Notes: generated by a model from the sequence alone, not told the origin. Numbered from the stretch's first letter, positions 1 through 8,746 are shown. The stretch: 64,000 nucleotides of DNA from Mumia sp. zg.B17 (GCF_019550915.1 NZ_JAHWCI010000003.1:124001-188000), one strand, 5' to 3'. A program made the numbers and translations.

Positions 1-489
1 GTGGGAGGCGCGACACGTCGGTCGCTCTTTCGAGGCACGATCGTGGCCGCCGTCGGCCTGGGCATCACCTTCGCCCTCCTTGGCGCGATCGGGATGCTGG
101 TGGAGTCACTGGTCCTGGATGCTCTCGACCTGCCGACCGTGACTCTCGACGCCCACCTCTACGACTCCTCGGGCGACTTCTTCGGGATCTGGCTGTCGTG
201 GTCGCTGAGCGGGCTCAGCTACTTCCTCGGCGGCGCCGCGATCGCCTTCGGCTACTACCGGTGGGGTGCTCTGCTGGGCACGGTCCAGACGATCGGCGTC
301 GTGCTGCTCGTCCTCGGCGCCGACATGCTGATGGGCGGCGGACCCTCTCCCCAGGTGCTGGGGGGCGTCGAGTCGCTGTCGGCCGTGTTGCTGGTGCCCC
401 TCTCGCTGCTGGCGAGCGCCGTGGTGGCGCTCATCCTCTACCTGACCCTGCGCGACATCCCGCTCAAGGGCAACCCCGCCAGCAGCTGA
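1..489 (+). CDS. Small multi-pass membrane protein, unknown function (5' end at window edge)
   Basis: A 162-residue hydrophobic protein with about four predicted membrane spans, near residues 12-36, 58-80, 86-107 and 130-152. I do not recognise a family. A GTG coincides with the first base of the window, so the true start may be here or further upstream. Polar loops are short and no catalytic motif is visible. It converges on the DNA ligase gene with only nine bases between the stop codons and no clear hairpin terminator. Function cannot be inferred beyond membrane location. Confidence 0.6.
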   Translation: MGGATRRSLFRGTIVAAVGLGITFALLGAIGMLVESLVLDALDLPTVTLDAHLYDSSGDFFGIWLSWSLSGLSYFLGGAAIAFGYYRWGALLGTVQTIGVVLLVLGADMLMGGGPSPQVLGGVESLSAVLLVPLSLLASAVVALILYLTLRDIPLKGNPASS

Positions 490-498
490 TCGGTCGGC

Positions 499-1587
499 TC
501 AGCCCAGCACGTCACCGAGGTCGTACGAGACGACCTCCTCGAGCTGCTCGTACGTGCACGACTCGGGGTCGCGGTCCGGCCGCCACCGCTTGAAGCGGGC
601 GGTGTGCCGGAACCGCGTCCCTTCCATGTGCTCGTACGCCACCTCGGCGACCAGGACGGGCTTGATGGGCACGAAGGACAGGTCCTTGCCGGCGCTCCAC
701 CGGCTCTGCGCTCCCGGCAGCCGGTCCCCGGCCTCGTGGGCCTCGGCCTCGGCCCACCGCCCCCACGGGTGCTCCGAGAACGGCACCGCGAGGCGGTCGA
801 GCTCGGCCGCCAGCTCCGCCCGCCGTGATGCGGTGAAGGCCGCACACACGCCGACGTGCTGGAGGACGCCCTCGTCGTTGTAGAGCCCGAGCAGCATCGA
901 ACCGAGCAAGGGCTTCTCCGGCGTCGAGGTCTTGTGGAGCCGGTAGCCGGCGATGACGGCGTCCGCCGTGCGCTCGTGCTTGACCTTGAGCATGGTGCGG
1001 GCGTTCTGCTCGTACGGCGCCCGCAACGGCTTGGCCACCACACCGTCGAGCCCCGCCCCCTCGAACTGCCCGAACCACTCCTCGGCGACGGCGGGGTCCA
1101 GCGTGGTCCGCGTCGTGTGCACCGGATCGCTCGAATCCTGCAGCGCCTCGACGAGACGGGCGCGGCGCAGCTCGAACGGCTCCCCCGTCAGGTCGTCGTC
1201 ACCGAGGGCGAGCAGGTCGAAGGCGACGTACGACGCGGGCGTCTGCTCGGCGAGCAGAGCGATCCGTGAGGCCGCCGGGTGGATGCGCTCCTGGAGGACC
1301 TCGAACTCCAGCCGACCGTCGACGGCCACGATGATCTCGCCGTCCAGGACGCATCGTTCGGGCAGGTTCTCCCGGAACGCGGTGACGAGCTCGGGGAAGT
1401 AGCGCGTCAGATCGCGCGTGTTGCGGCTCGTCATCTCCACCGTGTCGCCGTCGCGGAAGACGATGCAGCGGAACCCGTCCCACTTCGGCTCGTACGACAG
1501 CCCGCCCTGGACCTTGCTGGGATCGGGCACTCCCTTGACCGACTTCGCCAGCATCGGGCGCACGGGCGGCATCACGGGCAGCGGCAT
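499..1587 (-). CDS. ligC: ATP-dependent DNA ligase, LigC-type
   Basis: Seals nicked DNA by forming a lysyl-AMP intermediate. The nucleotidyltransferase motif EPKWDGFR places the adenylated lysine at residue 35. Motif IV (DGVVAKPL) and motif V (MLKVKHERTADAVIAGY) follow, then a C-terminal OB-fold region. At 362 residues it matches the stand-alone LigC class (Mycobacterium Rv3731 type) rather than multidomain LigD, since no polymerase or phosphoesterase domain is attached. The start is four bases after the stop of the upstream MMPL gene, whose last codons contain the GAGAGG ribosome site, so the two are co-transcribed. No Ku gene lies in the window. A role in gap repair is known for the family and inferred here. 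Confidence 0.9.
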   Translation of the reverse strand: MPLPVMPPVRPMLAKSVKGVPDPSKVQGGLSYEPKWDGFRCIVFRDGDTVEMTSRNTRDLTRYFPELVTAFRENLPERCVLDGEIIVAVDGRLEFEVLQERIHPAASRIALLAEQTPASYVAFDLLALGDDDLTGEPFELRRARLVEALQDSSDPVHTTRTTLDPAVAEEWFGQFEGAGLDGVVAKPLRAPYEQNARTMLKVKHERTADAVIAGYRLHKTSTPEKPLLGSMLLGLYNDEGVLQHVGVCAAFTASRRAELAAELDRLAVPFSEHPWGRWAEAEAHEAGDRLPGAQSRWSAGKDLSFVPIKPVLVAEVAYEHMEGTRFRHTARFKRWRPDRDPESCTYEQLEEVVSYDLGDVLG

Positions 1588-1591
1588 CGCG

Positions 1592-3754
1592 TCACCTCTC
1601 TCGGGTCAGGCGGTCGGAGCCGACGTCGACCGACTCATCGGCGTCACCGGCGCGCGCCTCGTCGCCGTGGCCGGGCCACCAGGCGGTGTGGCCCAGCAGC
1701 GCCGTCAGCGACGGGGTGAAGAACATCGACATCACGAACGCAGCGACAAGGATCCCGAACGAGATCGCGAAGCCCATCGACACCAGCAACGGGTTGCCTC
1801 CGAGCATGAGCGCGGCGAAGGATCCCGCCAGGATGAGGCCCGCCGCGGCGATCGTCGGACCCGCGTGGCGTACGGCCCAGGCCGCGGCCGCGTGCGGGTC
1901 CCGGCCTTGGCGGGACTCCTCTCGCAGGCGGGCGATCATCAGGATGTTGTAGTCGGTGCCCAGCGCCACCACGAAGAGATAGATGTAGATCGGCAGCATG
2001 AAGATGAGGCCGTCCTCGCCTCGGGCCACCTGGAACACGAGCACGGTCGCACCGAGCGTCGCCCCGAAGCCCAACCCGACCGACGCCATCAGATAGAGCG
2101 GCGCGACGAGGCTCCGCAGCAGGAGCCCGAGGATCACCATGATGAGCAGCGCGGCGACCGGGAAGACGACGGAGTAGTCACGGCTCATCGCGTCCTGCAG
2201 GTCGACGAAGATCGACGTCGTCCCGCCGACGAGGGCCTCCGAGCCGTCTGGCGCGGCGTCGTGAGCGGCCGTACGGATCGGCCCCTCGACGTGCTCCATC
2301 GCGGCGTCCGACATCGGGTCGTCCTCGAGCGTCACGACGAACAGCGCGGCCGAGCCGTCGGCGTTCGGGACCGGGTCCGCCACCTGAGCGACCCCGTCGG
2401 CCCCTGCCAGCACCGCTCCGAACGGGGCCAGGTCGGCCTGCACGATCGGATCGCCGTCCGTACTGCGCAGAATGACCGTCTGCGGGGCCGTGGCGCCCGC
2501 CGGGTAGCCCTCCAGCATGCGTTCGCTCGCCACCATCGACTCCGCGTCGTCGGGCAGGCTCAGCTGGGAGAAGTCGAACGACGGCTTGAAGCCGAACGCG
2601 AACACCGCGAGTGACGCCAGCAGCAGACCCGAGGCGAGCGCGAACCTCCCCGGGTGTCGACCAAGGGAGTCGCCGATCGCCGCAAACCGGGCATTCTTCG
2701 GCTCGGTCTTCCAGGCCTTCGAGGGCCAGAACACCTTCGTCCCCAGGAGCGAGACGACGGCCGGGATGAGGGTGAGCGCGGCCATGACCGTGACCGCGAC
2801 GGCGATCGCGAGCGCCGGGCCGATCGAGCGGAAGATGCTGAGGGAGGAGAGCACCAACGCGAGAAACGCCACGATGACCGCTCCACCGGCCGATGCGATG
2901 GCCTCGCCCGCGCGCTCGATCGCATGCACCATCGCCGCCTTCGGCTCCTCCCCGTCTCGCAGCCGCTCCCGATAGCGGAACATCAGGAAAAGGATGTAGT
3001 CGGTGCCGATGCCGAACAGGACGACGATCAGGATCACCGTGATCGACGAGTCGGCCTGGAGCCCGAAGGCCTCGTTGGCGATCGAGATCAGGCCCGTCGC
3101 CACCTGGGAGATGATCGTGATCACGAGGATCGGGAGCAGCGCGATAATCGGGCTGCGGAAGATCACCAGGAGCAGGACGACGATGAGACCGATCGTCGCG
3201 ATGCCGACCGCGGCCTCGGCGTTTCCTGCCGACTCCTCGGCGTCGAGGTTCTGGGCGATCGAGCCGGTGACCCCGACACGCAGGTCGGTGTCCTCGACGG
3301 CCCCATCGACCTGCTCGCGCAGGTCCCGGGCGCTGTCGGTCAGCGTGGTGTCGAACGGGTCGGTGCCCTCGGTGAGTCCCGCGGTGATCGTCTGGACGAG
3401 GCCGTTCTCCGACGGCGGGTTCGCCCGGATGTCTGCGAGGTGCTCGATGTCCGCGGCGCTCAGGTCGTCGGCGAGGGCCCCGACCGCTGCCGAGTCCTCG
3501 GCCGTGAGGGGCTTGCCGTCGGCGCGGTCCACGACCACGATCGCCGCGGGCTCGGTGTCGGCCAGCTCGGGGAACGCGTCGGCCTGCGCCTCCAGCGCCT
3601 TGATCGACTCGTACTCACGAGGCAGGAAGTCCGCCTCCTCCGAGGTCGACTGCAACGGCGGCGCAAGCGCCACCACCGCGACCGCAAGCACGATCCACGC
3701 GAGGATCACCTGCCACGGGTGCCGGACGACGTACCGTCCCATCCTGCTGAACAC
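1592..3754 (-). CDS. MMPL family RND-type transporter
   Basis: A 720-residue inner-membrane protein with the MMPL architecture. An N-terminal helix (residues 12-32) precedes an extracytoplasmic domain (about 40-190), five helices, a central cytoplasmic segment, a second helix and extracytoplasmic domain, and five more helices ending near residue 700. The repeated segments around GIGTDYILFLMFRYRERLRDGE and LGTDYNILMIARLREE carry the characteristic TDY proton-relay residues. Such proteins export lipids or small molecules using the proton gradient; the substrate cannot be read from sequence. The start is GTG with GAAAGGG upstream; ATG four codons in is an alternative. It heads a two-gene unit with ligC and is divergent from the ABC transporter. 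Confidence 0.88.
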   Translation of the reverse strand: MFSRMGRYVVRHPWQVILAWIVLAVAVVALAPPLQSTSEEADFLPREYESIKALEAQADAFPELADTEPAAIVVVDRADGKPLTAEDSAAVGALADDLSAADIEHLADIRANPPSENGLVQTITAGLTEGTDPFDTTLTDSARDLREQVDGAVEDTDLRVGVTGSIAQNLDAEESAGNAEAAVGIATIGLIVVLLLVIFRSPIIALLPILVITIISQVATGLISIANEAFGLQADSSITVILIVVLFGIGTDYILFLMFRYRERLRDGEEPKAAMVHAIERAGEAIASAGGAVIVAFLALVLSSLSIFRSIGPALAIAVAVTVMAALTLIPAVVSLLGTKVFWPSKAWKTEPKNARFAAIGDSLGRHPGRFALASGLLLASLAVFAFGFKPSFDFSQLSLPDDAESMVASERMLEGYPAGATAPQTVILRSTDGDPIVQADLAPFGAVLAGADGVAQVADPVPNADGSAALFVVTLEDDPMSDAAMEHVEGPIRTAAHDAAPDGSEALVGGTTSIFVDLQDAMSRDYSVVFPVAALLIMVILGLLLRSLVAPLYLMASVGLGFGATLGATVLVFQVARGEDGLIFMLPIYIYLFVVALGTDYNILMIARLREESRQGRDPHAAAAWAVRHAGPTIAAAGLILAGSFAALMLGGNPLLVSMGFAISFGILVAAFVMSMFFTPSLTALLGHTAWWPGHGDEARAGDADESVDVGSDRLTRER

Positions 3755-3818
3755 AGGGCCCTTTCTCCGGGGACGCCCCGGCGGCAGCCCCAGCAGCCCC
3801 TATCGAACACGAGAACTT

Positions 3819-3830
3819 TAGACTGGGCCA
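3819..3830 (+). promoter_or_regulatory. Leaderless promoter of the ABC transporter operon
   Basis: The -10 hexamer TAGACT (3819-3824) is followed by six bases and then the GTG start at 3831. There is no Shine-Dalgarno sequence. This geometry puts the transcription start at the start codon. The 76-base gap also carries the divergent mmpL promoter. Confidence 0.7.
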
Positions 3831-4754
3831 GTGAATTCCCTCGCCGTGGAGGTGGCCGGCCTCGTCATGCGCTACGGCGACACGACGGCTGTCGACGGCC
3901 TGAGCCTCACCGTCGAGACCGGCACGGTCACGGCCGTCCTCGGTCCCAACGGAGCCGGCAAGACCACGACGGTCGAGACTTGCGAAGGCTATCGGCGCCC
4001 CCAGGCCGGTACGGTCCGCGTCCTCGGCCTCGACCCGGTCCGTGACGCCGCACGTCTGCGTCCGAGGGTCGGCGTGATGCTCCAGAGCGGGGGCGCCTGG
4101 TCGGCGGCGTACCCCCACGAGATGCTCCGCTACGTCTCCCGCCTGTACGCCGACCCGCTCGACGTCGACTCTCTGATCGAGCGCCTGGGCCTGGGGGGCG
4201 TCGGCCGCACCCCGTACCGACGCCTGTCCGGAGGCCAGCAGCAGCGCCTCGCCCTGGCGACCGCGCTGGTGGGACGCCCCGAGCTGGTGTTCCTCGACGA
4301 GCCCACCGCCGGCCTGGATCCTCAGGCCCGGCGCTCGACGTGGGAGCTGGTCGACGAGCTCCGCGCCAGCGGCGTGACCGTGGTGCTCACCACCCACTTC
4401 ATGGACGAGGCAGAGCGACTCGCCGACTGGGTCCACGTGATCGACCACGGCCGTCTCATCGCCTCCGGCTCCCCGAAGCACCTCACCAGCGAGGGTGCCG
4501 AGAACACGATCCGCCTGAGCGCGCCGGCGGGGATCGACACCGCCGGGCTCGTGACGGCGCTCCCCGCCGGGTCGCAGGTCGTCGAGCAGAGCCCAGGCGT
4601 CTACCTCGTCTCGGGCACGGTCGACCCTGCGCTGCTGCAGGGGGTGACGGCATGGTTCGCGACCCAGGGCGTCCTGCTCGACGCGATCGCCGTACGCCGC
4701 CGTACGCTCGAGGACGTCTTCCTCGACCTGACCGGACGGGAGCTCCGCTCGTGA
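3831..4754 (+). CDS. ABC transporter ATP-binding protein, ABC-2 exporter type
   Basis: A 307-residue nucleotide-binding subunit powering the permease encoded next to it. Walker A GPNGAGKTT lies at residues 38-46, the signature LSGGQQQR near 136, Walker B LVFLDEPTAGLD immediately after, and the H-loop in TTHFMDEAERLAD. A C-terminal extension of about 90 residues follows, as in drug-exporter (DrrA/NodI-like) ATPases. The GTG start is fixed by a leaderless promoter six bases upstream. Its stop overlaps the GTG of the permease (GTGA). The operon continues into ctaA. Substrate unknown; a role in heme or cytochrome assembly is possible only by context. Confidence 0.92.
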   Translation: MNSLAVEVAGLVMRYGDTTAVDGLSLTVETGTVTAVLGPNGAGKTTTVETCEGYRRPQAGTVRVLGLDPVRDAARLRPRVGVMLQSGGAWSAAYPHEMLRYVSRLYADPLDVDSLIERLGLGGVGRTPYRRLSGGQQQRLALATALVGRPELVFLDEPTAGLDPQARRSTWELVDELRASGVTVVLTTHFMDEAERLADWVHVIDHGRLIASGSPKHLTSEGAENTIRLSAPAGIDTAGLVTALPAGSQVVEQSPGVYLVSGTVDPALLQGVTAWFATQGVLLDAIAVRRRTLEDVFLDLTGRELRS

Positions 4755-5524
4755 GCCTCGACTTCGAACCTCGGCCCGGTGCCGCCCCCGTCCCCCGCAT
4801 GGTCCTCGCGCAGACCGTCATGGAGACGCGCCTGCTGATGCGCAACGGTGAGCAGCTCCTGCTCGCGCTCGTCATCCCCCTGCTGCTGCTGGTGGCAGGA
4901 ACGGAGGCGACCCGCATCGTCGACCTCGGCCCCGGGCGCCCGATCGACATCGTCACTCCGGGCGTGCTCGCCCTCGCGATCCTGTCGTCGTCGTTCACGT
5001 CGTTGGCCATCGCGACCGGCTTCGAGCGACGCTACGGCGTCATCAAGCGCCTCGGCAGCACCCCGCTCCCCCGCTGGGGCCTCCTCGTCGGCAAGATCGG
5101 GTCGGTCCTGCTCGTACAGGCTGCACAGCTCGTGATCCTGGTGCTCGTCGCCCTCTGGCTCGGCTGGGAGCCCGACGGGGGCGCTGCGGCGTACGCTTGG
5201 ATGGTGGTGCTGGCGCTGCTCGGCACTGCGGCCTTCGCGGCCCTGGCGCTCCTGCTCGCGGGGACCCTGCGGGCGGAGGCGACGTTGGCCGTCGCGAACC
5301 TGGTCTACGTGCTGCTCCTGGTGGGCGGTGCGGTGCTGGTCCCCCTGAGCCGTTACCCCGACGCCGCCCAGACCTTCTTGTCGGTGCTGCCGACCGGAGC
5401 GTTGTCGGAGGGCATGCGGACCGTCTTCGAAGGGAGCGCGCCACCCGTCTCCAGCATCGTGGTGCTCGTGGTCTGGGCGGGAGTCGCCGCAGCAGCGACC
5501 GCCCGGACGTTCAAGTGGGAGTGA
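4751..5524 (+). CDS. ABC-2 type transporter permease
   Basis: A 257-residue integral membrane protein with six predicted helices, the first near residues 33-52 and the last near 232-250, as expected for the ABC-2 family. The reading frame stays open further upstream inside the ATPase gene. GTG at 4751 is chosen because it overlaps the ATPase stop as GTGA and gives a normal length and N-terminus. The stop overlaps the ATG of ctaA by one base (TGATG), indicating translational coupling of three genes. Together with the ATPase it should form a homodimeric-type exporter of unknown substrate. Confidence 0.88.
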   Translation: MSLDFEPRPGAAPVPRMVLAQTVMETRLLMRNGEQLLLALVIPLLLLVAGTEATRIVDLGPGRPIDIVTPGVLALAILSSSFTSLAIATGFERRYGVIKRLGSTPLPRWGLLVGKIGSVLLVQAAQLVILVLVALWLGWEPDGGAAAYAWMVVLALLGTAAFAALALLLAGTLRAEATLAVANLVYVLLLVGGAVLVPLSRYPDAAQTFLSVLPTGALSEGMRTVFEGSAPPVSSIVVLVVWAGVAAAATARTFKWE

Positions 5525-6456
5525 TGACGTTGATCGAGAAGTTCCGCAACCCCACCGACGGATTCGTCCGTGGCTGGGCCTGGGCCTCGCTGGTCGCCAA
5601 CATCGGCATCATCGTCACCGGCGCGGCCGTCCGCCTCACCGCCTCCGGGCTCGGATGCCCGACCTGGCCGCGCTGCACCGACGCTTCTTTCGTTCCTCAC
5701 GACGAGCTGGGCGCCCACGGCCTCATCGAGTTCGGCAACCGGCTGCTCACCTTCGTGCTGGTCGCGGTTGCGATCGCCACGTGGTTCGCGGTCCGTGCCT
5801 GGCGACCCCGGCGCCCGCACGCCGTGCTGGTTGCGACCCTGATGGCCCTCGGGATCTCCCTGCAGGCCGGCATCGGGGGCATCACGGTGCTCGTCGACCT
5901 CAACGCGTGGGTGGTCGCCATCCACCTCGCCGTCTCGATCGGCCTCGTCAGCCTGTCCACCGTCCTGCTGCGCGAGACGTCGTTGCCGCCCGGTCCGTCG
6001 GCCGACCTCGTCCCCTCGCCGGTCCGCGTGCTCGGCTGGCTCACGTACGCCGTGATGTGGGCAACCGTGATGATCGGCACGGTGGTCACCGGAGCCGGTC
6101 CCCACGCAGGCGACCCGGACACGGCCCGCAACGGCTTCGACCCGGTGTCGGTGACGCAGCTGCACGCCGATGCGGTGTTCCTCCTGCTCGGCCTCTCGGT
6201 CGGGCTCCTGCTCGCGTACAAGGCCGTCGGTGCTCCGGCGACCGCGGTCCGCGCGGCTGTCGTGCTGCTCGCGGTGGAGCTCGGGCAGGGCCTGATCGGG
6301 TTCGTGCAGTACTTCACCGATCTCCCCATCGTGCTGGTGGGCCTGCACTTGCTCGGAGCAGGCATCCTGGCCGCGGCAGCGACCTGGGCCACGCTCGAGT
6401 CCCGCGGCCGCGCCTCCGTCCCCACCACGCGTACGCCCTCCCCCACGGGCGCTTAG
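5524..6456 (+). CDS. ctaA: Heme A synthase, COX15/CtaA family
   Basis: Oxidises the C8 methyl of heme O to the formyl group of heme A for the aa3-type cytochrome oxidase. The 310-residue protein has eight predicted membrane helices in two four-helix halves. The first half holds the conserved RLTASGLGCPTWPRC segment with its periplasmic-loop cysteine, plus EFGNRL with the HGLIEF heme-ligand histidine. The second half contains TVVTGAGPHAGD and QLHADAVFL, providing the other ligand histidines. ATG 5524 overlaps the permease stop. The partner gene ctaB is 1.1 kb away, facing it, separated by an AbiEi-like gene and two palindromic repeats. Confidence 0.93.
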   Translation: MTLIEKFRNPTDGFVRGWAWASLVANIGIIVTGAAVRLTASGLGCPTWPRCTDASFVPHDELGAHGLIEFGNRLLTFVLVAVAIATWFAVRAWRPRRPHAVLVATLMALGISLQAGIGGITVLVDLNAWVVAIHLAVSIGLVSLSTVLLRETSLPPGPSADLVPSPVRVLGWLTYAVMWATVMIGTVVTGAGPHAGDPDTARNGFDPVSVTQLHADAVFLLLGLSVGLLLAYKAVGAPATAVRAAVVLLAVELGQGLIGFVQYFTDLPIVLVGLHLLGAGILAAAATWATLESRGRASVPTTRTPSPTGA

Positions 6457-6513
6457 GCGTTGCGTATCGACATCGCGCCCAGGAGATGGTCGCAATGTCG
6501 ATACGTACGGCAT
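6457..6513. repeat. Palindromic repeat, copy 1
   Basis: An imperfect inverted repeat of about 57 bases beginning directly after the ctaA stop and ending at the stop of the AbiEi-like gene. The arm GTATCGACATCGCG pairs with CGCAATGTCGATAC around a short centre. It shares about 80% of its bases with copy 2 at 7480-7541, in the same orientation. It could serve as a terminator between two convergent genes, but the second copy makes a dispersed repeat element more likely. Confidence 0.7.
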
Positions 6514-7418
6514 CAGGTCCCGTCCCACCCGGCGCTCTGCAGCAGCCGTCTCAACTGGTCCCCGACCGCGGCGGGCGTACGACGGATGGCGTAGGACGTG
6601 AAGACCGCCGTACGCCGCCCCGAGATCAGCAGCTCGTTGCCGCGACCGGCGTCGGCGTCCCACCTCCTCACGTCGAGATGCGGGATGCCATGGATCTCGC
6701 AGCCGACCCCGTACTCCTCCCAGTCGACGTCGAGGTAGTAGCGCCTGTCGTTGCGGACCACCGCACGCTGCCGAGCCGGCGGCGGCAGACGGTAACGCGC
6801 ACGGATCGCGTCGAAGTCACGCTCGGGCAGCGACTGGATCCCGCCCGCGGCGTCGAGGTACGACTCCACCACGAGGGCACGGTGCCGACACGCTCCCCGT
6901 CGCGTCATCGCGTCGCGGAGGTCGCTCGTCCGGACCACGCGCTGCTGCGCCGCGGCGAGCACGATCGCCCTCGCGTAGCGCTCGTTGTCGGTCCAGCTCG
7001 CGAAGTCGAGCACGCTCCGGGCCGGCCGGGTCCGCGGAGGGAATCGGGCCGGGTTGACGTCGCGGTGGTCGAGGTAGGCGCTCCAGTGGACGACGATCCC
7101 GCCGATCGAGGGCCGGCGGGCGCCGATCGGGACCGAGACGTACGTCGCGTCGGTCTCGAACCCTGTGAGCCCGTCGTACGCCAGAGCGCTCGGTCCTGCG
7201 AGGACCGCACCGGGCGAGCACGAGAGGAGACGGACCATCGTGGTCTGCTCCGCGGTGAGGGGCCCGTTGTGGAGCACGACGACGCCGCGGTGCGGTCGCT
7301 GCCAGACGTCGGCATAGACGCGCGAGCGCACATGGGCTGCGCCGAAGAGCGCTGCGGCCTGTGCGGAGGTGAGGACGCCATGCTGCGCGTCGACGACGGC
7401 AGAGGTGATGTCGGTCAT
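6513..7418 (-). CDS. AbiEi/DUF559-like protein with endonuclease-like C-terminus
   Basis: A 301-residue protein of the type often annotated as type IV toxin-antitoxin AbiEi antitoxin-domain protein in actinobacteria. Residues 1-75 form the winged-helix AbiEi-like N-terminus (VLTSAQAAALFG...WQRPHRGVVVLHNG). The C-terminal 90 residues resemble the DUF559/Vsr-like PD-(D/E)xK fold, with YYLDVDWEE and GCEIHGIPHL as the possible acidic and E-x-H residues. ATG 7418 is preferred; an in-frame TTG at 7439 is possible. No AbiEii nucleotidyltransferase toxin lies next to it. It splits the usual ctaA/ctaB neighbourhood and is bracketed by two copies of a palindromic repeat. The function of this actinobacterial family is not established. 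Confidence 0.75.
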   Translation of the reverse strand: MTDITSAVVDAQHGVLTSAQAAALFGAAHVRSRVYADVWQRPHRGVVVLHNGPLTAEQTTMVRLLSCSPGAVLAGPSALAYDGLTGFETDATYVSVPIGARRPSIGGIVVHWSAYLDHRDVNPARFPPRTRPARSVLDFASWTDNERYARAIVLAAAQQRVVRTSDLRDAMTRRGACRHRALVVESYLDAAGGIQSLPERDFDAIRARYRLPPPARQRAVVRNDRRYYLDVDWEEYGVGCEIHGIPHLDVRRWDADAGRGNELLISGRRTAVFTSYAIRRTPAAVGDQLRRLLQSAGWDGT

Positions 7419-7479
7419 GGACCACAGGTGGGTCCTCAAGGCGCGTACGGGCCCCGCCGGTCCGGCCGCTGGGGAGACT

Positions 7480-7541
7480 GAGGCGTTGTGTATCGACCTT
7501 GCGCCCGTGAGGTGGTCGCGATGTCGATCCGCAACGCCTCA
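7480..7541. repeat. Palindromic repeat, copy 2
   Basis: A 62-base imperfect palindrome. The arm TGAGGCGTTGTGTATCGACC matches the reverse complement of the other arm with few mismatches (TGAGGCGTTGCGGATCGACA). It resembles copy 1 at 6457-6513 in direct orientation and lies 15 bases before the ctaB stop. The pair exactly brackets the AbiEi-like gene plus its upstream region. Confidence 0.72.
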
Positions 7542-7556
7542 GCGCACGTCAGGGCG

Positions 7557-8510
7557 TCAGCGCAGGAAGGGGTCGACCGCAGCGCCGACGAACAGCAGCG
7601 CGAGATAGGCGTTGGACCAGTGGAACAGCCGCATCGGCTTGAGCACCGACAGCTCCGAGCTCTGCCGTGCCCGAGCGAGGAAGAGGTGCGCCTCGAGCAG
7701 GAACGCCGCGCCGAGAACCACCGCGACCGCGGGATAGAACCAGCCGGTCGGCGCGATCGGCCACAGCAGCAGCGAGGTCGCCACCATCGCGTACGAGTAC
7801 GCGAGCATCTTGCGCCCGACCACGGTCGCCGGCGCGATCACCGGGAGCATGGGGACGTCGGCCCGCGCGTAGTCCTCGCGGTAGCGGGTCGCGAGCGCCC
7901 AGGTGTGCGGGGGCGTCCAGAAGAAGACGACCGCATACATCACGACCGGCGCCCAGGCCAGCTCGTTGGTGACCGCCGTCCAGCCGATCAGGGTCGGGAA
8001 GCATCCGGCGAGGCCGCCCCACACGACGTTCTGGGCCGTACGACGCTTGAGCAGCATCGTGTAGCCGACGACGTAGAAGACGTTGGCCGCGAGAGCGAGA
8101 CCCGCGGAGAGCCAGTTGACGAAGAAGCCCAGCCACAACGTCGAGATCACGCCGAGAGCGAGACCGAAGACGAGTGCGGCCTGCGTGGTCACCGCGTGGC
8201 GCGGCAGCGGACGGCGACGCGTGCGACGCATCTGCTGGTCGATGTCGGCGTCGAAGACGCAGTTCAGGGCGTTGGCCGACCCCGCCGACAGCGTGCCACC
8301 CACCAGGGTGGCCACCACGACCCAGAGGCCGGGGACACCCTGGGCGGCGAGGAACATCATCGGCACGGTCGTCAGGAGAAGCAGCTCGATGATGCGCGGC
8401 TTCATCAGGCCGACGTAGGCGGTGACGACGTCAGCGAGACGGGGACGACCGTTCGACGGGTGCGAGGAACGCTGGTGCACAGCGCTCAGCTCGGGGTCGA
8501 TTGCGGTCAC
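7557..8510 (-). CDS. ctaB: Protoheme IX farnesyltransferase (heme O synthase)
   Basis: Transfers farnesyl diphosphate to heme B to give heme O, the substrate of CtaA. The 317-residue UbiA-family membrane protein has nine predicted helices. The first aspartate-rich motif is NCVFDADIDQQMRRTRRRP, followed by RRTAQNVVWGGLAGCFPTLIGW. The DYARADVPMLPV segment after PHTWALATRYREDY is typical of CyoE/CtaB. GTG 8510 is supported by a TAGACT -10 box exactly six bases upstream (leaderless). It is divergent from the tkt operon and faces ctaA. Confidence 0.95.
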   Translation of the reverse strand: MTAIDPELSAVHQRSSHPSNGRPRLADVVTAYVGLMKPRIIELLLLTTVPMMFLAAQGVPGLWVVVATLVGGTLSAGSANALNCVFDADIDQQMRRTRRRPLPRHAVTTQAALVFGLALGVISTLWLGFFVNWLSAGLALAANVFYVVGYTMLLKRRTAQNVVWGGLAGCFPTLIGWTAVTNELAWAPVVMYAVVFFWTPPHTWALATRYREDYARADVPMLPVIAPATVVGRKMLAYSYAMVATSLLLWPIAPTGWFYPAVAVVLGAAFLLEAHLFLARARQSSELSVLKPMRLFHWSNAYLALLFVGAAVDPFLR

Positions 8511-8577
8511 GCCGCGAGTCTAGTCACGTCGCGAAGCGACGCACGCGCGGGTGCATGGTGCCCGCGCGTGACGTGAC
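8511..8577 (-). promoter_or_regulatory. ctaB leaderless promoter beneath a three-way-junction palindrome
   Basis: On the minus strand TAGACT (8517-8522) lies six bases before the ctaB GTG. Immediately upstream is a compound palindrome. Outer arms GTCACGT (8523-8529) and ACGTGAC (8571-8577) enclose hairpin GTCGC-GAA-GCGAC (8528-8540) and hairpin CACGCGCGGG (8542-8551) with CCCGCGCGTG (8561-8570). It occupies the -35 region, so it may be an operator, or an RNA structure for a longer transcript. Confidence 0.55.
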
Positions 8578-8644
8578 GGCGACCACGGTCCCAGCCCGCA
8601 ATCTCATGACCGGGAGCCGATCCGCGAGAACGATGGGGCACGAG

Positions 8645-8650
8645 TAGGCT
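8645..8650 (+). promoter_or_regulatory. Probable -10 box of the pentose-phosphate operon
   Basis: TAGGCT matches the TAnnnT -10 form used elsewhere in the window. It would give an untranslated leader of roughly 90 bases before the GTG of tkt, which has GAGGAG nine bases upstream. The -35 is not clear. Confidence 0.4.
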
Positions 8651-8746
8651 CACACCCGAGACCTGTCCGTGATCCGGCGACTGCGCCGTGCGACATGGCA
8701 ACGCCGCGCCGGGGACCCCGCACCACCGTACGAGGAGCACGCCGAC

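Noticed and set aside
3803-3816. LexA-like half site TCGAACACGAGAAC before the ABC operon
   Set aside because: Only one half matches; the second half lacks GTTCGA, unlike the perfect box at 33245.
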